Source: UBA7657 sp049652985 (GTDB taxonomy: Bacteria > Pseudomonadota > Alphaproteobacteria > Micavibrionales > Micavibrionaceae). Taken from it: a stretch of 64,000 nt of DNA. This document shows positions 1 through 7,433 of this stretch, piece after piece. Each line of letters begins with the position of its first letter. Positions within the stretch are counted from its first letter, which is position 1. The translations under genes and the position numbers were made by a program. The notes beneath the pieces are model-generated. The model had not been told where the DNA came from, made no database searches, and worked only from the letters and a program-made list of their open reading frames with translations. The DNA is taken from the NCBI GenBank assembly GCA_049652985.1, contig JBASFK010000010.1, positions 1 through 64,000 of the forward strand. The letters run 5' to 3'.

Positions 1-24
1 CCGGGCGCGCCATTTCAGGATAAA

Positions 25-471
25 TTACGCCGCTTTCCTGTCTTTCTCCGCGCATTCGCGGGTCAGGTCCTGCTGCGTCTCTGCGATATCCTTGTCGCGC
101 GCAGCCTGCGCTATATCCCCGAACGACACCACACCCGCCAGTTTCTTGTCGCGCGTCATCACCGGCATCCGGCGCACGCGCATCTCGGCCATGTTCTTGC
201 AAACTTTTTCGATGTCATCATCCTGGAAGCAATAAAGCACGTTTTCGGTCATGATATGTTTGACCTCGTGCTTGTTCGGATCAAAGCCAGCCGCCACGCA
301 GCGCACGACGATATCGCGATCTGTCAGCGTGCCCACGAGCTTTTTCTCCTGTTCATTACCGACCGGGAGAAACCCGAAATCCTTGTCGCGCATAATTTTT
401 GCGGCCTCGGTCACCGTGGTTTCCGGTGTGATCCATTCACAATCACTGGTCATGATTTCGCTGATTTTCAT
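25..471 (-). CDS. CBS-domain pair protein
   Basis: A 148-residue soluble protein made almost entirely of two tandem CBS motifs (about residues 7-60 and 72-125). Each has the family pattern of an IMTxx start, a central hydrophobic strand and a GxLTDRDI or GVVSFGDIA end. CBS pairs bind adenosyl nucleotides and act as energy or redox sensors; stand-alone CBS proteins are common in Alphaproteobacteria and their partners are usually unknown. The ATG has a good GGAGAAG ribosome site just upstream. A charged tail follows the second CBS motif. The next gene on this strand (the hydrolase ending at 533) is 61 bp away, so they may be co-transcribed. The regulated target cannot be read from the sequence. 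Confidence 0.9.
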   Translation of the reverse strand: MKISEIMTSDCEWITPETTVTEAAKIMRDKDFGFLPVGNEQEKKLVGTLTDRDIVVRCVAAGFDPNKHEVKHIMTENVLYCFQDDDIEKVCKNMAEMRVRRMPVMTRDKKLAGVVSFGDIAQAARDKDIAETQQDLTRECAEKDRKAA

Positions 472-532
472 GGGGCTTCTCCTCGTTGCTGTTTTCGGAA
501 ACCAGCAAACGGAGCAGCAAGAAGAAAGTTCC

Positions 533-1495
533 CTACGGCGTTTTCAACTCGCCCGCATCACCCACCCAGCGCGCCGCCGCCCCGCCATTCAGCCACTCCA
601 GCGCCGCCGAATCGTTCTTCAGGTAAGCCTCCCAGAACGCGAGGCTGAGAATTTTGATGAATCCCTCGTGCGCCTCGCGCAGCGGGTTCGCCTCGAGCTT
701 GCCGCGCGTACCGTTATAAACCATGTGGTCGCCGGACCGGAGCACCAGCAGGTATTTTTCCGCCGCACCGGTGTAATCATAAACCACCACCCGCCGATCG
801 TACGTAAACCCCTCCAGTGGCGAATCATCGTTCGTCCCCGTCATGTAAAAAATAGGCAGGCTGATCGGCCCGTAAAAATGTTTTTCCGGCGTCTCACCAT
901 GCAACTTACGGATCGGCACCGGGCTATACGCGATTCCCGCCTTGAACCGCTTTTCCTTGTAACTCACCAGCTCACCCGCCGGGCTGTCGTGATCGCCGGG
1001 GAAATTTTCACCCGCCATCGCCTGCGTTGTCATCGCGCCGAACGAATGCCCCGACATGCCGAGCGTCTCGAGATCCATCAGCGCGCCAACTTCCGGATTC
1101 TCCGCCGCCCATTTTGGCAATCGGTCCAGCACCGCCGGAACATCCTGGAATCGCTCCACCGTCATCGCCCGCGTGATCGGGCTTTTCTTCAGCACATCCC
1201 ACGGGTGGCCGGGCTTGCCCTCCCACAGCGAACTGTCGGAACCCGTATGGGTCAGGTGAATGATGACGTAGCCATGAGATGCAACGTAACGCGACAAAAA
1301 CCCGGCGCCGTCGCGGTTGCCGCCATAGCCGTGCGACCAGATGATCACGGGAACCTTCGAGGGCAACCCTTCTCCGGCGGGGTAATATAATTTGAATGGA
1401 ATGATGCGCCCGCGCGTCTCGTCGTTAAATTCCCCGCGCTTGAGCAGAACTTTTAATGGTTCGGTCGCAGGATCGATACGCGGGTCCCAGAACAA
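533..1495 (-). CDS. alpha/beta hydrolase (PAF-acetylhydrolase/dienelactone hydrolase-like)
   Basis: About 320 residues with an alpha/beta-hydrolase fold. It has an oxyanion-type SHGYGG at about 54-59, a nucleophile elbow GHSFG with Ser at about 151, and a C-terminal SGDHM that is a good candidate for the catalytic His. This arrangement resembles the platelet-activating-factor acetylhydrolase-like and dienelactone-hydrolase-like families, which cleave short esters or lactones; the substrate is not predictable. There is no signal peptide. The only start in a sensible position is TTG, with AGGAAGAAG upstream that overlaps the 3' end of sspB, and no ATG lies nearby. The gene sits 5 bp after sspB, so the two are probably co-transcribed. 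Confidence 0.8.
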   Translation of the reverse strand: MFWDPRIDPATEPLKVLLKRGEFNDETRGRIIPFKLYYPAGEGLPSKVPVIIWSHGYGGNRDGAGFLSRYVASHGYVIIHLTHTGSDSSLWEGKPGHPWDVLKKSPITRAMTVERFQDVPAVLDRLPKWAAENPEVGALMDLETLGMSGHSFGAMTTQAMAGENFPGDHDSPAGELVSYKEKRFKAGIAYSPVPIRKLHGETPEKHFYGPISLPIFYMTGTNDDSPLEGFTYDRRVVVYDYTGAAEKYLLVLRSGDHMVYNGTRGKLEANPLREAHEGFIKILSLAFWEAYLKNDSAALEWLNGGAAARWVGDAGELKTP

Positions 1496-1500
1496 CAGAA

Positions 1501-2004
1501 CTACTTCTTCCTGAATTTATCGAGGGAGACGACCTCGCCGCCTTTTTTGCCCTTGCCGCCCTTGGGCTTGGAGCCGTCATCGTCCGGCCCGATCTCCAGC
1601 TCGTCGAGAACCGCCAGCTCGGCATCCTCCAGCGACTCTCCCATCGGCTGGAACTGCAGTGCGAAATTGACCGACGGATCTGCGAAAATGCTGATCGCCG
1701 CCAGCGGGATCTTCAGCCGCTCTGGCTCGTTGTTGAACGACAGCGTCACGTTCATCACGCCTTCCTTCACCGACAGATCCGAGAATTGATATTGCAGCAC
1801 GATGGTCATCTCGCCAGGATAACGGTCGCGCAGGTAATCGGGAATCTTCACACCCGGGTAATCGGTCAGGAACGTAATGTAGAAATGATGATCGCCGGGC
1901 AGCTGTTTGTGCTCGATCACTTCCTCGATCGAACTCTTCACCACGCCGCGCAGCGCGCTTTCAACCATCCGGTCGTACCGGAGAATGTCGTCTTCGTCTT
2001 TCAT
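1501..2004 (-). CDS. sspB: SspB, ClpXP adaptor (alphaproteobacterial type)
   Basis: The chosen ATG gives 167 residues beginning MKDEDDILRYDRMVE, which matches the N-terminus of the alphaproteobacterial SspB family; the frame is open about 12 codons further upstream. The conserved core GDHHFYITFLTD (about residues 38-50) and the following beta-rich substrate-binding domain are clear. They are followed by an acidic linker and a short basic C-terminal segment ending in FRKK. In this family the C-terminal tail docks on the ClpX N-domain and the globular domain binds the N-terminal half of the ssrA tag, delivering tagged proteins to ClpXP. The tmRNA gene lies about 2.2 kb away on the same strand, so both halves of the tag-and-deliver pathway are close together. 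Confidence 0.88.
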   Translation of the reverse strand: MKDEDDILRYDRMVESALRGVVKSSIEEVIEHKQLPGDHHFYITFLTDYPGVKIPDYLRDRYPGEMTIVLQYQFSDLSVKEGVMNVTLSFNNEPERLKIPLAAISIFADPSVNFALQFQPMGESLEDAELAVLDELEIGPDDDGSKPKGGKGKKGGEVVSLDKFRKK

Positions 2005-2097
2005 CACCTTATATGTCGCAAGCATGGCGGTGAAAATCAAGCCCGCTTATGCGCTGTTGACAGCCTGTTCACCGAAATCAACGCCTTGAAATTACAC

Positions 2098-4020
2098 CTA
2101 TTTTCCATCTTGGGGTGCAAGATTCGCCGCAGCCTGCGCACGTTTCGAGCGCGCCAGCCTCTGCAATGCGGACCCACTCAGCTCATGACGGCCCTGCTCC
2201 ATCGCGCTGCTGGCCAGCATGTCGTAATAGGCATCCGGCACCTCGGCCGCATCCACCCATTTCCAGCCCTCCTCTAATACGGCGAAGGCCCGTTCCTTGT
2301 CGTGCTTCCTGGTGTAATAACGCGCAAGCTCGACCCGCGCCGGGAAATACATCGGCTCCAGCGCCAGCGCCTCCAGGAAAAAATCCTCCGGGCTTCCCTC
2401 GCCCTCCAGCCCCAGGAGCGCCCGGCTCACCGCCAGCAATCCGCGCGTGTGCGGCACGCCTGCGAGTCTCGGGCTCAGCTCTTCCGCCTCGTCCAGCAAT
2501 GCAACTGTGTTCTTATGCAACTGCCGTGCGCCTATCCGCGCGATGCCGCCCTGCGCCTGCAGGCTCGCGACATTTACCCGCGCCGCCATCAGCACTGCTT
2601 CCGCGTTTTTGCGCCCGGCCATGCGGCTGGCCTTATTAATATCCTCCACGAATCCTTCCAGGTCGCCCGCCTGCCCGCGCGCATCACCGCGTGTGAAGAC
2701 GATATGACTGGCCTGCAAAATCATGAACCCGTACGAAACTGCCAGCAGCGGCACGATAAGCGCGATCTTCAACATTTGCCTGCGTTCCGGCGGCAACGCC
2801 GTGCCTACGCCTTCCGAAACGCGCCGCACCTGTACGAACCAGTAACCCGTGAAAACCCCGGCCAGCATCAGCGTCGAGGGCACATAAAAAGGAAAGTTCA
2901 CATGCGCATGCGCCGCCAGCGCCCCGAGGGCGCAAAACGGCGCGATGATACGAATGCGGGCCGGGTCATTCGGCGCAACATTTTTCAAGGCACGCCATGT
3001 CACCACGCATGCTGCAACAATAAACCCGTAAAACAGCAATGGCGCCAGCACGCCCATCTCCGCCCAGAACTGGAGCGGATCGTTGTGCGCCATGCGTCCC
3101 GCAGAAAGATAATCGCCTGCATTCGCCGCCGGGTAATAAAGATGAAACGTCCCGATCCCCGTACCGGTCCAGAGATGCTCCTGTATGATCCGCCACGTCC
3201 CGGCCCATATCTCGGGCCGCGTCCACAGCGCCGGCTCCTCACCCGTAAATGTACGAACGATACGCTCCCCGGCATTATGCTCGGGCATCACGCCTGGAAA
3301 CTGCGACAGCGCCAGAAGCGCGACCACCGACGCCAGGAACGCAAAAACGCAGCGTTTGTGATGCCGTATCTGCGGCCATGACAGGATCACAAAAACCGCG
3401 AGCGCGAGCATAAGCGCCACCAGCCCGCCGCGGCTTCCCGTTGCCATCATCCCGGCGGCACCCAGCACCACGAGCATCAGTCCGGCATTGGACTGCGCGC
3501 GCCGCGTAGCCCCGAGCATCAGCCCCAGCGCCGCGAAAAATCCCGGCAGCAAAAATCCCGCCAGCGCGTTCGCATCGGCGAAGGGCCACCCGGCGCGAAA
3601 CGTGTCATCGCCATACGCGAAAAACCGCACAAATTCATGCAGCAAAATTGCTGCGGCAAATAATGCGTAGCCAATCCCTGCCACTGTAAAAAACCACGTC
3701 TTGCCGCGCGCCAGCATGGTGCAGCAAAGCGACAGCGGAAACAGGCTGAACACGCCGAAATAAACCAGGCTGATCGTGGGAACCTCGGACGCTGCCACGC
3801 TCACAAAGGCAACCGCCCAGAAAGCAAACACAGGCAACAGCACCGCGATGTCCGTGCGCGTCACGCGCGCGGCGAAATCATGCTTCAGCACGGCGAACGC
3901 AACCGCCGCCGCGAGCGCAACAACAGCCACGAAAATAAATTCGGACTCCAGCGCCGCCAGCGGCATCAGCGCCGCAGCAAAACTTATGAGCCATATAAAA
4001 GGAAAAAGCCGGTCGGTCAT
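2098..4020 (-). CDS. O-antigen ligase/polymerase-like membrane protein with C-terminal repeat region
   Basis: A polytopic membrane protein of about 640 residues with 10-12 hydrophobic segments in the first two thirds. The large loop carries GTGIGTFHLYYP followed by MAHNDPLQFWAEMG, the G-x-G-x-F plus HN-x-LQ-x-x-E-x-G pattern of the Wzy_C (O-antigen ligase/polymerase) superfamily. The C-terminal ~180 residues are soluble and helical, with Ala/Leu-rich TPR-like spacing, as in longer Wzy_C proteins. Family members join or polymerise lipid-linked glycans at the periplasmic face. The frame is open to a TTG at 4086, but the ATG at 4020 begins directly before the first membrane helix and is preferred. 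No other glycan gene is adjacent, so the acceptor (LPS or protein) is unknown. Confidence 0.75.
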   Translation of the reverse strand: MTDRLFPFIWLISFAAALMPLAALESEFIFVAVVALAAAVAFAVLKHDFAARVTRTDIAVLLPVFAFWAVAFVSVAASEVPTISLVYFGVFSLFPLSLCCTMLARGKTWFFTVAGIGYALFAAAILLHEFVRFFAYGDDTFRAGWPFADANALAGFLLPGFFAALGLMLGATRRAQSNAGLMLVVLGAAGMMATGSRGGLVALMLALAVFVILSWPQIRHHKRCVFAFLASVVALLALSQFPGVMPEHNAGERIVRTFTGEEPALWTRPEIWAGTWRIIQEHLWTGTGIGTFHLYYPAANAGDYLSAGRMAHNDPLQFWAEMGVLAPLLFYGFIVAACVVTWRALKNVAPNDPARIRIIAPFCALGALAAHAHVNFPFYVPSTLMLAGVFTGYWFVQVRRVSEGVGTALPPERRQMLKIALIVPLLAVSYGFMILQASHIVFTRGDARGQAGDLEGFVEDINKASRMAGRKNAEAVLMAARVNVASLQAQGGIARIGARQLHKNTVALLDEAEELSPRLAGVPHTRGLLAVSRALLGLEGEGSPEDFFLEALALEPMYFPARVELARYYTRKHDKERAFAVLEEGWKWVDAAEVPDAYYDMLASSAMEQGRHELSGSALQRLARSKRAQAAANLAPQDGK

Positions 4021-4179
4021 GCGAAGCAGTTTCGCGACTGGTTCATATACTGTCAATCCAAGCCTTTCATATTTAGTTCTGCACAAGGCAGCCGAGGCGA
4101 GCCGCGCGCAGCATAATTTGGTATGTGAGCACGGCGAGACCGAAGGATAACGATGTGCAGGATTAAATATGAAAGGTGG

Positions 4180-4214
4180 AAAAAATGGTGGGTTTCTGTT
4201 GCGAGGTACCCACC
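4180..4214 (-). terminator. Rho-independent terminator of ssrA
   Basis: On the minus strand, GGTGGGT (4214-4208 arm) and ACCCACC (4193-4187 arm) form a 7-bp stem with a 14-nt loop. It is followed by a short AT step and a run of six T residues (A-run 4180-4185 on the plus strand). It lies directly after the tmRNA coding piece. Confidence 0.8.
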
Positions 4215-4554
4215 GGACCCCACCCTTCTAGGTTAGTAGAAGGGGATTGAGTGTGTAGCGCGTAGAGTGCCGTTAGGCAGCTTTACGACCTTCACCAGCG
4301 ACAACAAGATTGTCGTTGGCTGCTACGAACTGAGAGTTGTCATTTGCAACTATCAAATAGCCCGATAACGGTGGACAAAGTCCGAACGCCGCAAAACACT
4401 TTTATCACGCATGTCGATCCTGTTTCGGCCCCGCCGGAATTCGCCAATCCGTATTGAGTATCCTGCGAATTCTGGTGGAGCCGCCGGGCACTGCCCCCGG
4501 GTCCATAACGTCTATTCTGCATCCGCGTTTAGCGTCATAACCGGCGAACCGGCA
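4180..4554 (-). ncRNA. ssrA: tmRNA, circularly permuted two-piece form
   Basis: Read on the minus strand, the acceptor piece comes first and ends in GGCGGCTCCACCA (CCA at 4475-4473), with an unusual T-loop GGCAGTG between CCGGG and CCCGG arms. After a 40-nt spacer (4472-4433) the coding piece begins with GGGGCCG at 4432. GGGGCCG pairs with CGGCTCC, giving a 7-bp acceptor stem with the alanine-identity G3-U70 wobble. The resume codon GCA at 4323 opens the tag AANDNLVVAGEGRKAA, ending in TAA at 4275-4273. This acceptor-first order is the permuted alphaproteobacterial arrangement, matured into two RNA pieces. The RNA rescues stalled ribosomes and tags the nascent chain. The RKAA tag end is unusual. 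Confidence 0.93.
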
Positions 4555-4560
4555 TCTTTG

Positions 4561-4588
4561 ATTATAAGGCATACTCCTTAAAAATCAA
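4561..4588 (-). promoter_or_regulatory. sigma-70 promoter of ssrA
   Basis: On the minus strand a -35 TTGATT (4588-4583), a 16-nt spacer and a perfect -10 TATAAT (4566-4561) predict initiation near 4554, just at the start of the tmRNA acceptor piece. Confidence 0.8.
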
Positions 4589-4784
4589 GTTTATGTTAGG
4601 AATTAATTCCTTTACAGGCAAGTATTTTTGGTATATTGTCTTTTTATTTCAATTATTTAAACAGAGGCCCCACCCACCCCCCGAAAAAGCGCCGAATGAA
4701 CAGATATGAAGGAATCCGGTGGTTGCTACGTACCATGGGGGACTTGAGAAACCCCTCTCGCCGCCCGATATAGAAGATAGGATA

Positions 4785-5381
4785 ATGCCCATGAACAAGA
4801 CCCTCGTCCTCACCATAGCCGCCCTGTCGCTCTTCCATGTGCCTTCCTATGCCGCCGACCCGGCGGAGGAGCCGCCTCCGGAGGCCGAGTCAACATCTGC
4901 AGAATCAAACACAGGAGAACTGCCCGTGACCAAAGCCCCTTACGCCAAAACGCCCGAAGCTCTCGAGGACCTGACGGAAATGCAGAAATACGTCACGCAG
5001 CATGACGGCACCGAGCGCCCGTTCCAGAATGAATACTGGGATAACCACGAAGACGGCATCTATGTCGACATCGTCTCCGGCGAGCCGCTTTTTTCGTCGA
5101 AGGATAAATACGATTCCGGCACCGGCTGGCCGAGCTTCACCAAACCGCTGGACCCCAAATTCGTGAAGGAACATCAGGATTACAAGCTCGGCGGCGCACG
5201 CACGGAGATTCGCTCGGCTTCCGGCGATTCGCATCTCGGCCATGTTTTCGAGGACGGCCCGAAGGATAAAGGCGGCCTGCGCTATTGCATGAATTCCGCT
5301 TCGCTCAAATTCATCCCCGTCGCCGAACTGGATGCCAAAGGCTACGGCGAATACAAAGCTTTGTTTGAAGAGACAGAATAA
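4785..5381 (+). CDS. msrB: periplasmic peptide-methionine (R)-S-oxide reductase, single-Cys form
   Basis: MsrB reduces methionine-R-sulfoxide in proteins. The fold signatures are present: GTGWPSF, then SHLGHVFEDGP, then the catalytic RYCMNSASLKF near the C-terminus. The product from MPM/MNK (ATG at 4785 or 4791; 198 or 196 aa) opens with a cleavable signal peptide ending PSYAADP and an acidic/proline linker, so it should act in the periplasm. The Cys pairs that bind structural zinc in many MsrBs are absent (the usual CxxC before LGHVF reads SASGDS). The catalytic Cys is the only Cys in the protein, so there is no resolving Cys. The frame is open back to 4719, but that extension has no family match. 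An AT-rich stretch at 4610-4640 may hold the promoter. Confidence 0.9.
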   Translation: MPMNKTLVLTIAALSLFHVPSYAADPAEEPPPEAESTSAESNTGELPVTKAPYAKTPEALEDLTEMQKYVTQHDGTERPFQNEYWDNHEDGIYVDIVSGEPLFSSKDKYDSGTGWPSFTKPLDPKFVKEHQDYKLGGARTEIRSASGDSHLGHVFEDGPKDKGGLRYCMNSASLKFIPVAELDAKGYGEYKALFEETE

Positions 5382-5390
5382 CCTCTTTCC

Positions 5391-5510
5391 TGTCATCCTG
5401 AACGAAGTCAGGGCTGCGCCAGCATCCCTGACGAAGTCGAAGGATCTTCATAATTGAGGCCGGGAAAGATCTTTCGACTTCGCGCCTTTGGCGCTCCGCT
5501 CAAGATGACA
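5391..5510. repeat. nested inverted-repeat element between msrB and thyA
   Basis: The outer arms TGTCATCCTGAACG (5391) and CGCTCAAGATGACA (ending 5510) are near-perfect reverse complements. An inner pair GAAGTCGAAGGATCT and AGATCTTTCGACTTC forms a second stem. A third perfect hairpin, GTCAGGG with CCCTGAC, lies inside the left half. The sequence is of the widespread dispersed intergenic family TCATCCTGA-CGAAGTCGAAGGATC. No second copy was noticed in this window and there is no ORF in it. It fills the gap between the msrB stop and the thyA start. Confidence 0.75.
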
Positions 5511-5539
5511 ACTATAAAAGAATCGCCTAAGGTACACCC

Positions 5540-6334
5540 ATGAAGCAATATCTCGATCTCATGCGCGACGTGCTCGAAAACGGCACGAAAAAAGAGGACC
5601 GCACCGGCACCGGCACCTTGAGTGTTTTCGGCCGCCAGATGCGCTTCGATCTCGCCGATGGTTTCCCGATGGTGACGACGAAAAAACTTCACCTGAAATC
5701 CATCGTCCATGAACTGATCTGGTTTCTCTCGGGCGACACCAACATTAAATATCTCAAAGACAACGGCGTACGTATCTGGGACGAATGGGCCGACGAAGAC
5801 GGCAATCTCGGCCCCGTTTACGGCCACCAGTGGCGCTCCTGGCCGACCGCCGACGGTCGCGAAATCGACCAGATTTCAAATATCATCGAACGCATCAAGG
5901 CAAATCCTGACGACCGCCGCCTGATCGTCTCAGCATGGAATGTCGGCGAGATCGGCAAGATGGCGCTGCCGCCCTGCCACGCGTTTTTCCAGTTCTATGT
6001 CGCGGACGGAAAATTATCATGCCAGCTCTACCAGCGCAGCGCCGACATTTTCCTCGGCGTGCCGTTCAACATCGCGTCGTATGCGCTGCTCACATTGATG
6101 GTCGCGCAGGTGACGGGACTGAAACCCGGTGAATTCGTGCACACATTCGGCGATGCGCATCTCTACTCAAACCACATCGAGCAGGCGCAGCTCCAGTTAA
6201 CGCGCGGGCCGAAACCGTTGCCCGAAATGCATATGAATCCGCACGTCAAAAATATTTTCGATTTCAAATTCGAGGATTTCGAGCTCGTCGGCTACGACGC
6301 CCACCCGCACATCAAAGGCGTGGTTGCGGTTTAA
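5540..6334 (+). CDS. thyA: thymidylate synthase
   Basis: At 264 residues it has exactly the length of the E. coli enzyme. It converts dUMP plus methylene-tetrahydrofolate into dTMP and dihydrofolate. The phosphate-binding RTGTGT (about 21-26), the active site MALPPCHAFFQF with nucleophile Cys146, the dUMP-binding QRSADIFLGVPFNIASYALL and the C-terminal HPHIKGVVAV are all present, so the enzyme should be active. Its partner dihydrofolate reductase (folA) follows 580 bp downstream, separated by an inverted unknown gene. The stop codon overlaps the stop of that gene in the palindrome TTAA (6331-6334). Confidence 0.97.
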   Translation: MKQYLDLMRDVLENGTKKEDRTGTGTLSVFGRQMRFDLADGFPMVTTKKLHLKSIVHELIWFLSGDTNIKYLKDNGVRIWDEWADEDGNLGPVYGHQWRSWPTADGREIDQISNIIERIKANPDDRRLIVSAWNVGEIGKMALPPCHAFFQFYVADGKLSCQLYQRSADIFLGVPFNIASYALLTLMVAQVTGLKPGEFVHTFGDAHLYSNHIEQAQLQLTRGPKPLPEMHMNPHVKNIFDFKFEDFELVGYDAHPHIKGVVAV

Positions 6335-6807
6335 AGATACGCCGGCGCCGGTGCAGTCATTGAAGCACGGGCTCTATTGACGTCACTGACAGCAGCTTTA
6401 GGACTCCAGAGCCCAAAGAATTGCGATGCACCATTGATATTTGAAAATAGTTCTGAAAAAAGCGGCTTTTTAGGATTGCCGGAAAAATCCTCGATCTCGC
6501 CCTTTCTGACTTGCGCCCCTTTTACAAGTTCAGCCATATGTTTTCCAAAGGCGCTTCGCAATAATTGTTGCATTTTATGCTGGGCGTCAGCACCGTCTGC
6601 GCCGCTTACGGTTATCCTGTAAATATCATTACTTGCCGTAGTCATTCTTAAGGGAACAAGGGTGATTTTGATATCCATAGGCACACTACCTCCGCGTGCG
6701 CGCGCAGAAACAGCCTCCACACCATCATTGAGGTTTTTTTCCAAATCCCTGCGGTCAGGGTTGTTGAAAACTTGCAAAAGATAAGAGCGCATAATTCCCC
6801 CATTCAT
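6331..6807 (-). CDS. protein of unknown function
   Basis: 158 residues (153 if translation starts at the second ATG, MRSYLLQ at 6792, which has GGGGGA close upstream). I do not recognise the family. The first half looks like a small alpha/beta fold (YLLQVFNNPD, then DIKITLVPLR, then DIYRITVSG). The middle is helical (AQHKMQQLLRSAFGKHMAEL), and the C-terminal third is low-complexity and Ala/Pro-rich. There is no signal peptide or membrane segment. It is inserted between thyA and folA on the opposite strand. It has a perfect consensus promoter and AT-richer sequence than its neighbours, suggesting a lineage-specific or acquired gene. Confidence 0.6.
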   Translation of the reverse strand: MNGGIMRSYLLQVFNNPDRRDLEKNLNDGVEAVSARARGGSVPMDIKITLVPLRMTTASNDIYRITVSGADGADAQHKMQQLLRSAFGKHMAELVKGAQVRKGEIEDFSGNPKKPLFSELFSNINGASQFFGLWSPKAAVSDVNRARASMTAPAPAYL

Positions 6808-6816
6808 AAAAAACGG

Positions 6817-6845
6817 ATTATAAGCAATGTTTAGTATTATGTCAA
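6817..6845 (-). promoter_or_regulatory. perfect-consensus sigma-70 promoter of the 6331-6807 gene
   Basis: On the minus strand TTGACA (6845-6840), exactly 17 nt, TATAAT (6822-6817). The -35 continues as TTGACATAA, a string also found before other unknown genes here. Confidence 0.8.
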
Positions 6846-6914
6846 GTAAAAGCCTTACTAAGCCCCGAAAACGTCCATATACACCATTAAAACACCCCTA
6901 TAGTGTATATCCGC

Positions 6915-7433
6915 ATGGATAAAACGCCGCAAATCATTATTTCCTCGATCGCCGCCATGGCCCGGAACCGGGTCATCGGCACCAATAATGGCATGGCATG
7001 GCACATCCCCGAAGAATTCAAATATTTCAAGCGCACGACCATGGGCAAGCCGATCATTATGGGCCGTAAATCCTATGGATCGCTGGGCAAAACCCTGCCT
7101 GGGCGTCCCAACATCGTCATCAGCCGCAGCACGCAGGAACCACCGCTTGGCCCTGACGGCCCGTTCTTCGTCAAAACAGTCGATGAGGCAATCAGGCTCG
7201 CGGAAGAAAAAGCGTGCGAGCTAAATGTAGACGAAATCTTCATCACAGGCGGCGGCCAGATTTACCAGGACACGCTGCCCGTAACCCGGCGCCTTTATCT
7301 CACGGTCATCGACAGGGATTACGAGGGCGATACCTATTTCCCTGAATTTGACCGGGATGAATGGAAAACCGTTTCGGAAGATAAACGCGACGGCGACCCG
7401 CCTTATACGTTCTTCGTTCTAGAACGTAAGTAA
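6915..7433 (+). CDS. folA: dihydrofolate reductase
   Basis: A 172-residue DHFR that reduces dihydrofolate to tetrahydrofolate with NADPH, regenerating the cofactor oxidised by ThyA. Seen: IAAMARNRVIGTNNGMAWHIPEEFKYFK (folate site with the acidic Glu after WHIP), the NADPH-binding MGRKSYGSLGKTLPGRPNIVISR, and EIFITGGGQIY. The in-frame GTG at 6903 is an alternative start. The ATG at 6915 lacks a Shine-Dalgarno and lies only 10 bp beyond a TATAGT box (6899-6904), so the transcript may be nearly leaderless; this is inference. Its 3' end overlaps the converging mrp gene by 15 bp. Confidence 0.95.
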   Translation: MDKTPQIIISSIAAMARNRVIGTNNGMAWHIPEEFKYFKRTTMGKPIIMGRKSYGSLGKTLPGRPNIVISRSTQEPPLGPDGPFFVKTVDEAIRLAEEKACELNVDEIFITGGGQIYQDTLPVTRRLYLTVIDRDYEGDTYFPEFDRDEWKTVSEDKRDGDPPYTFFVLERK

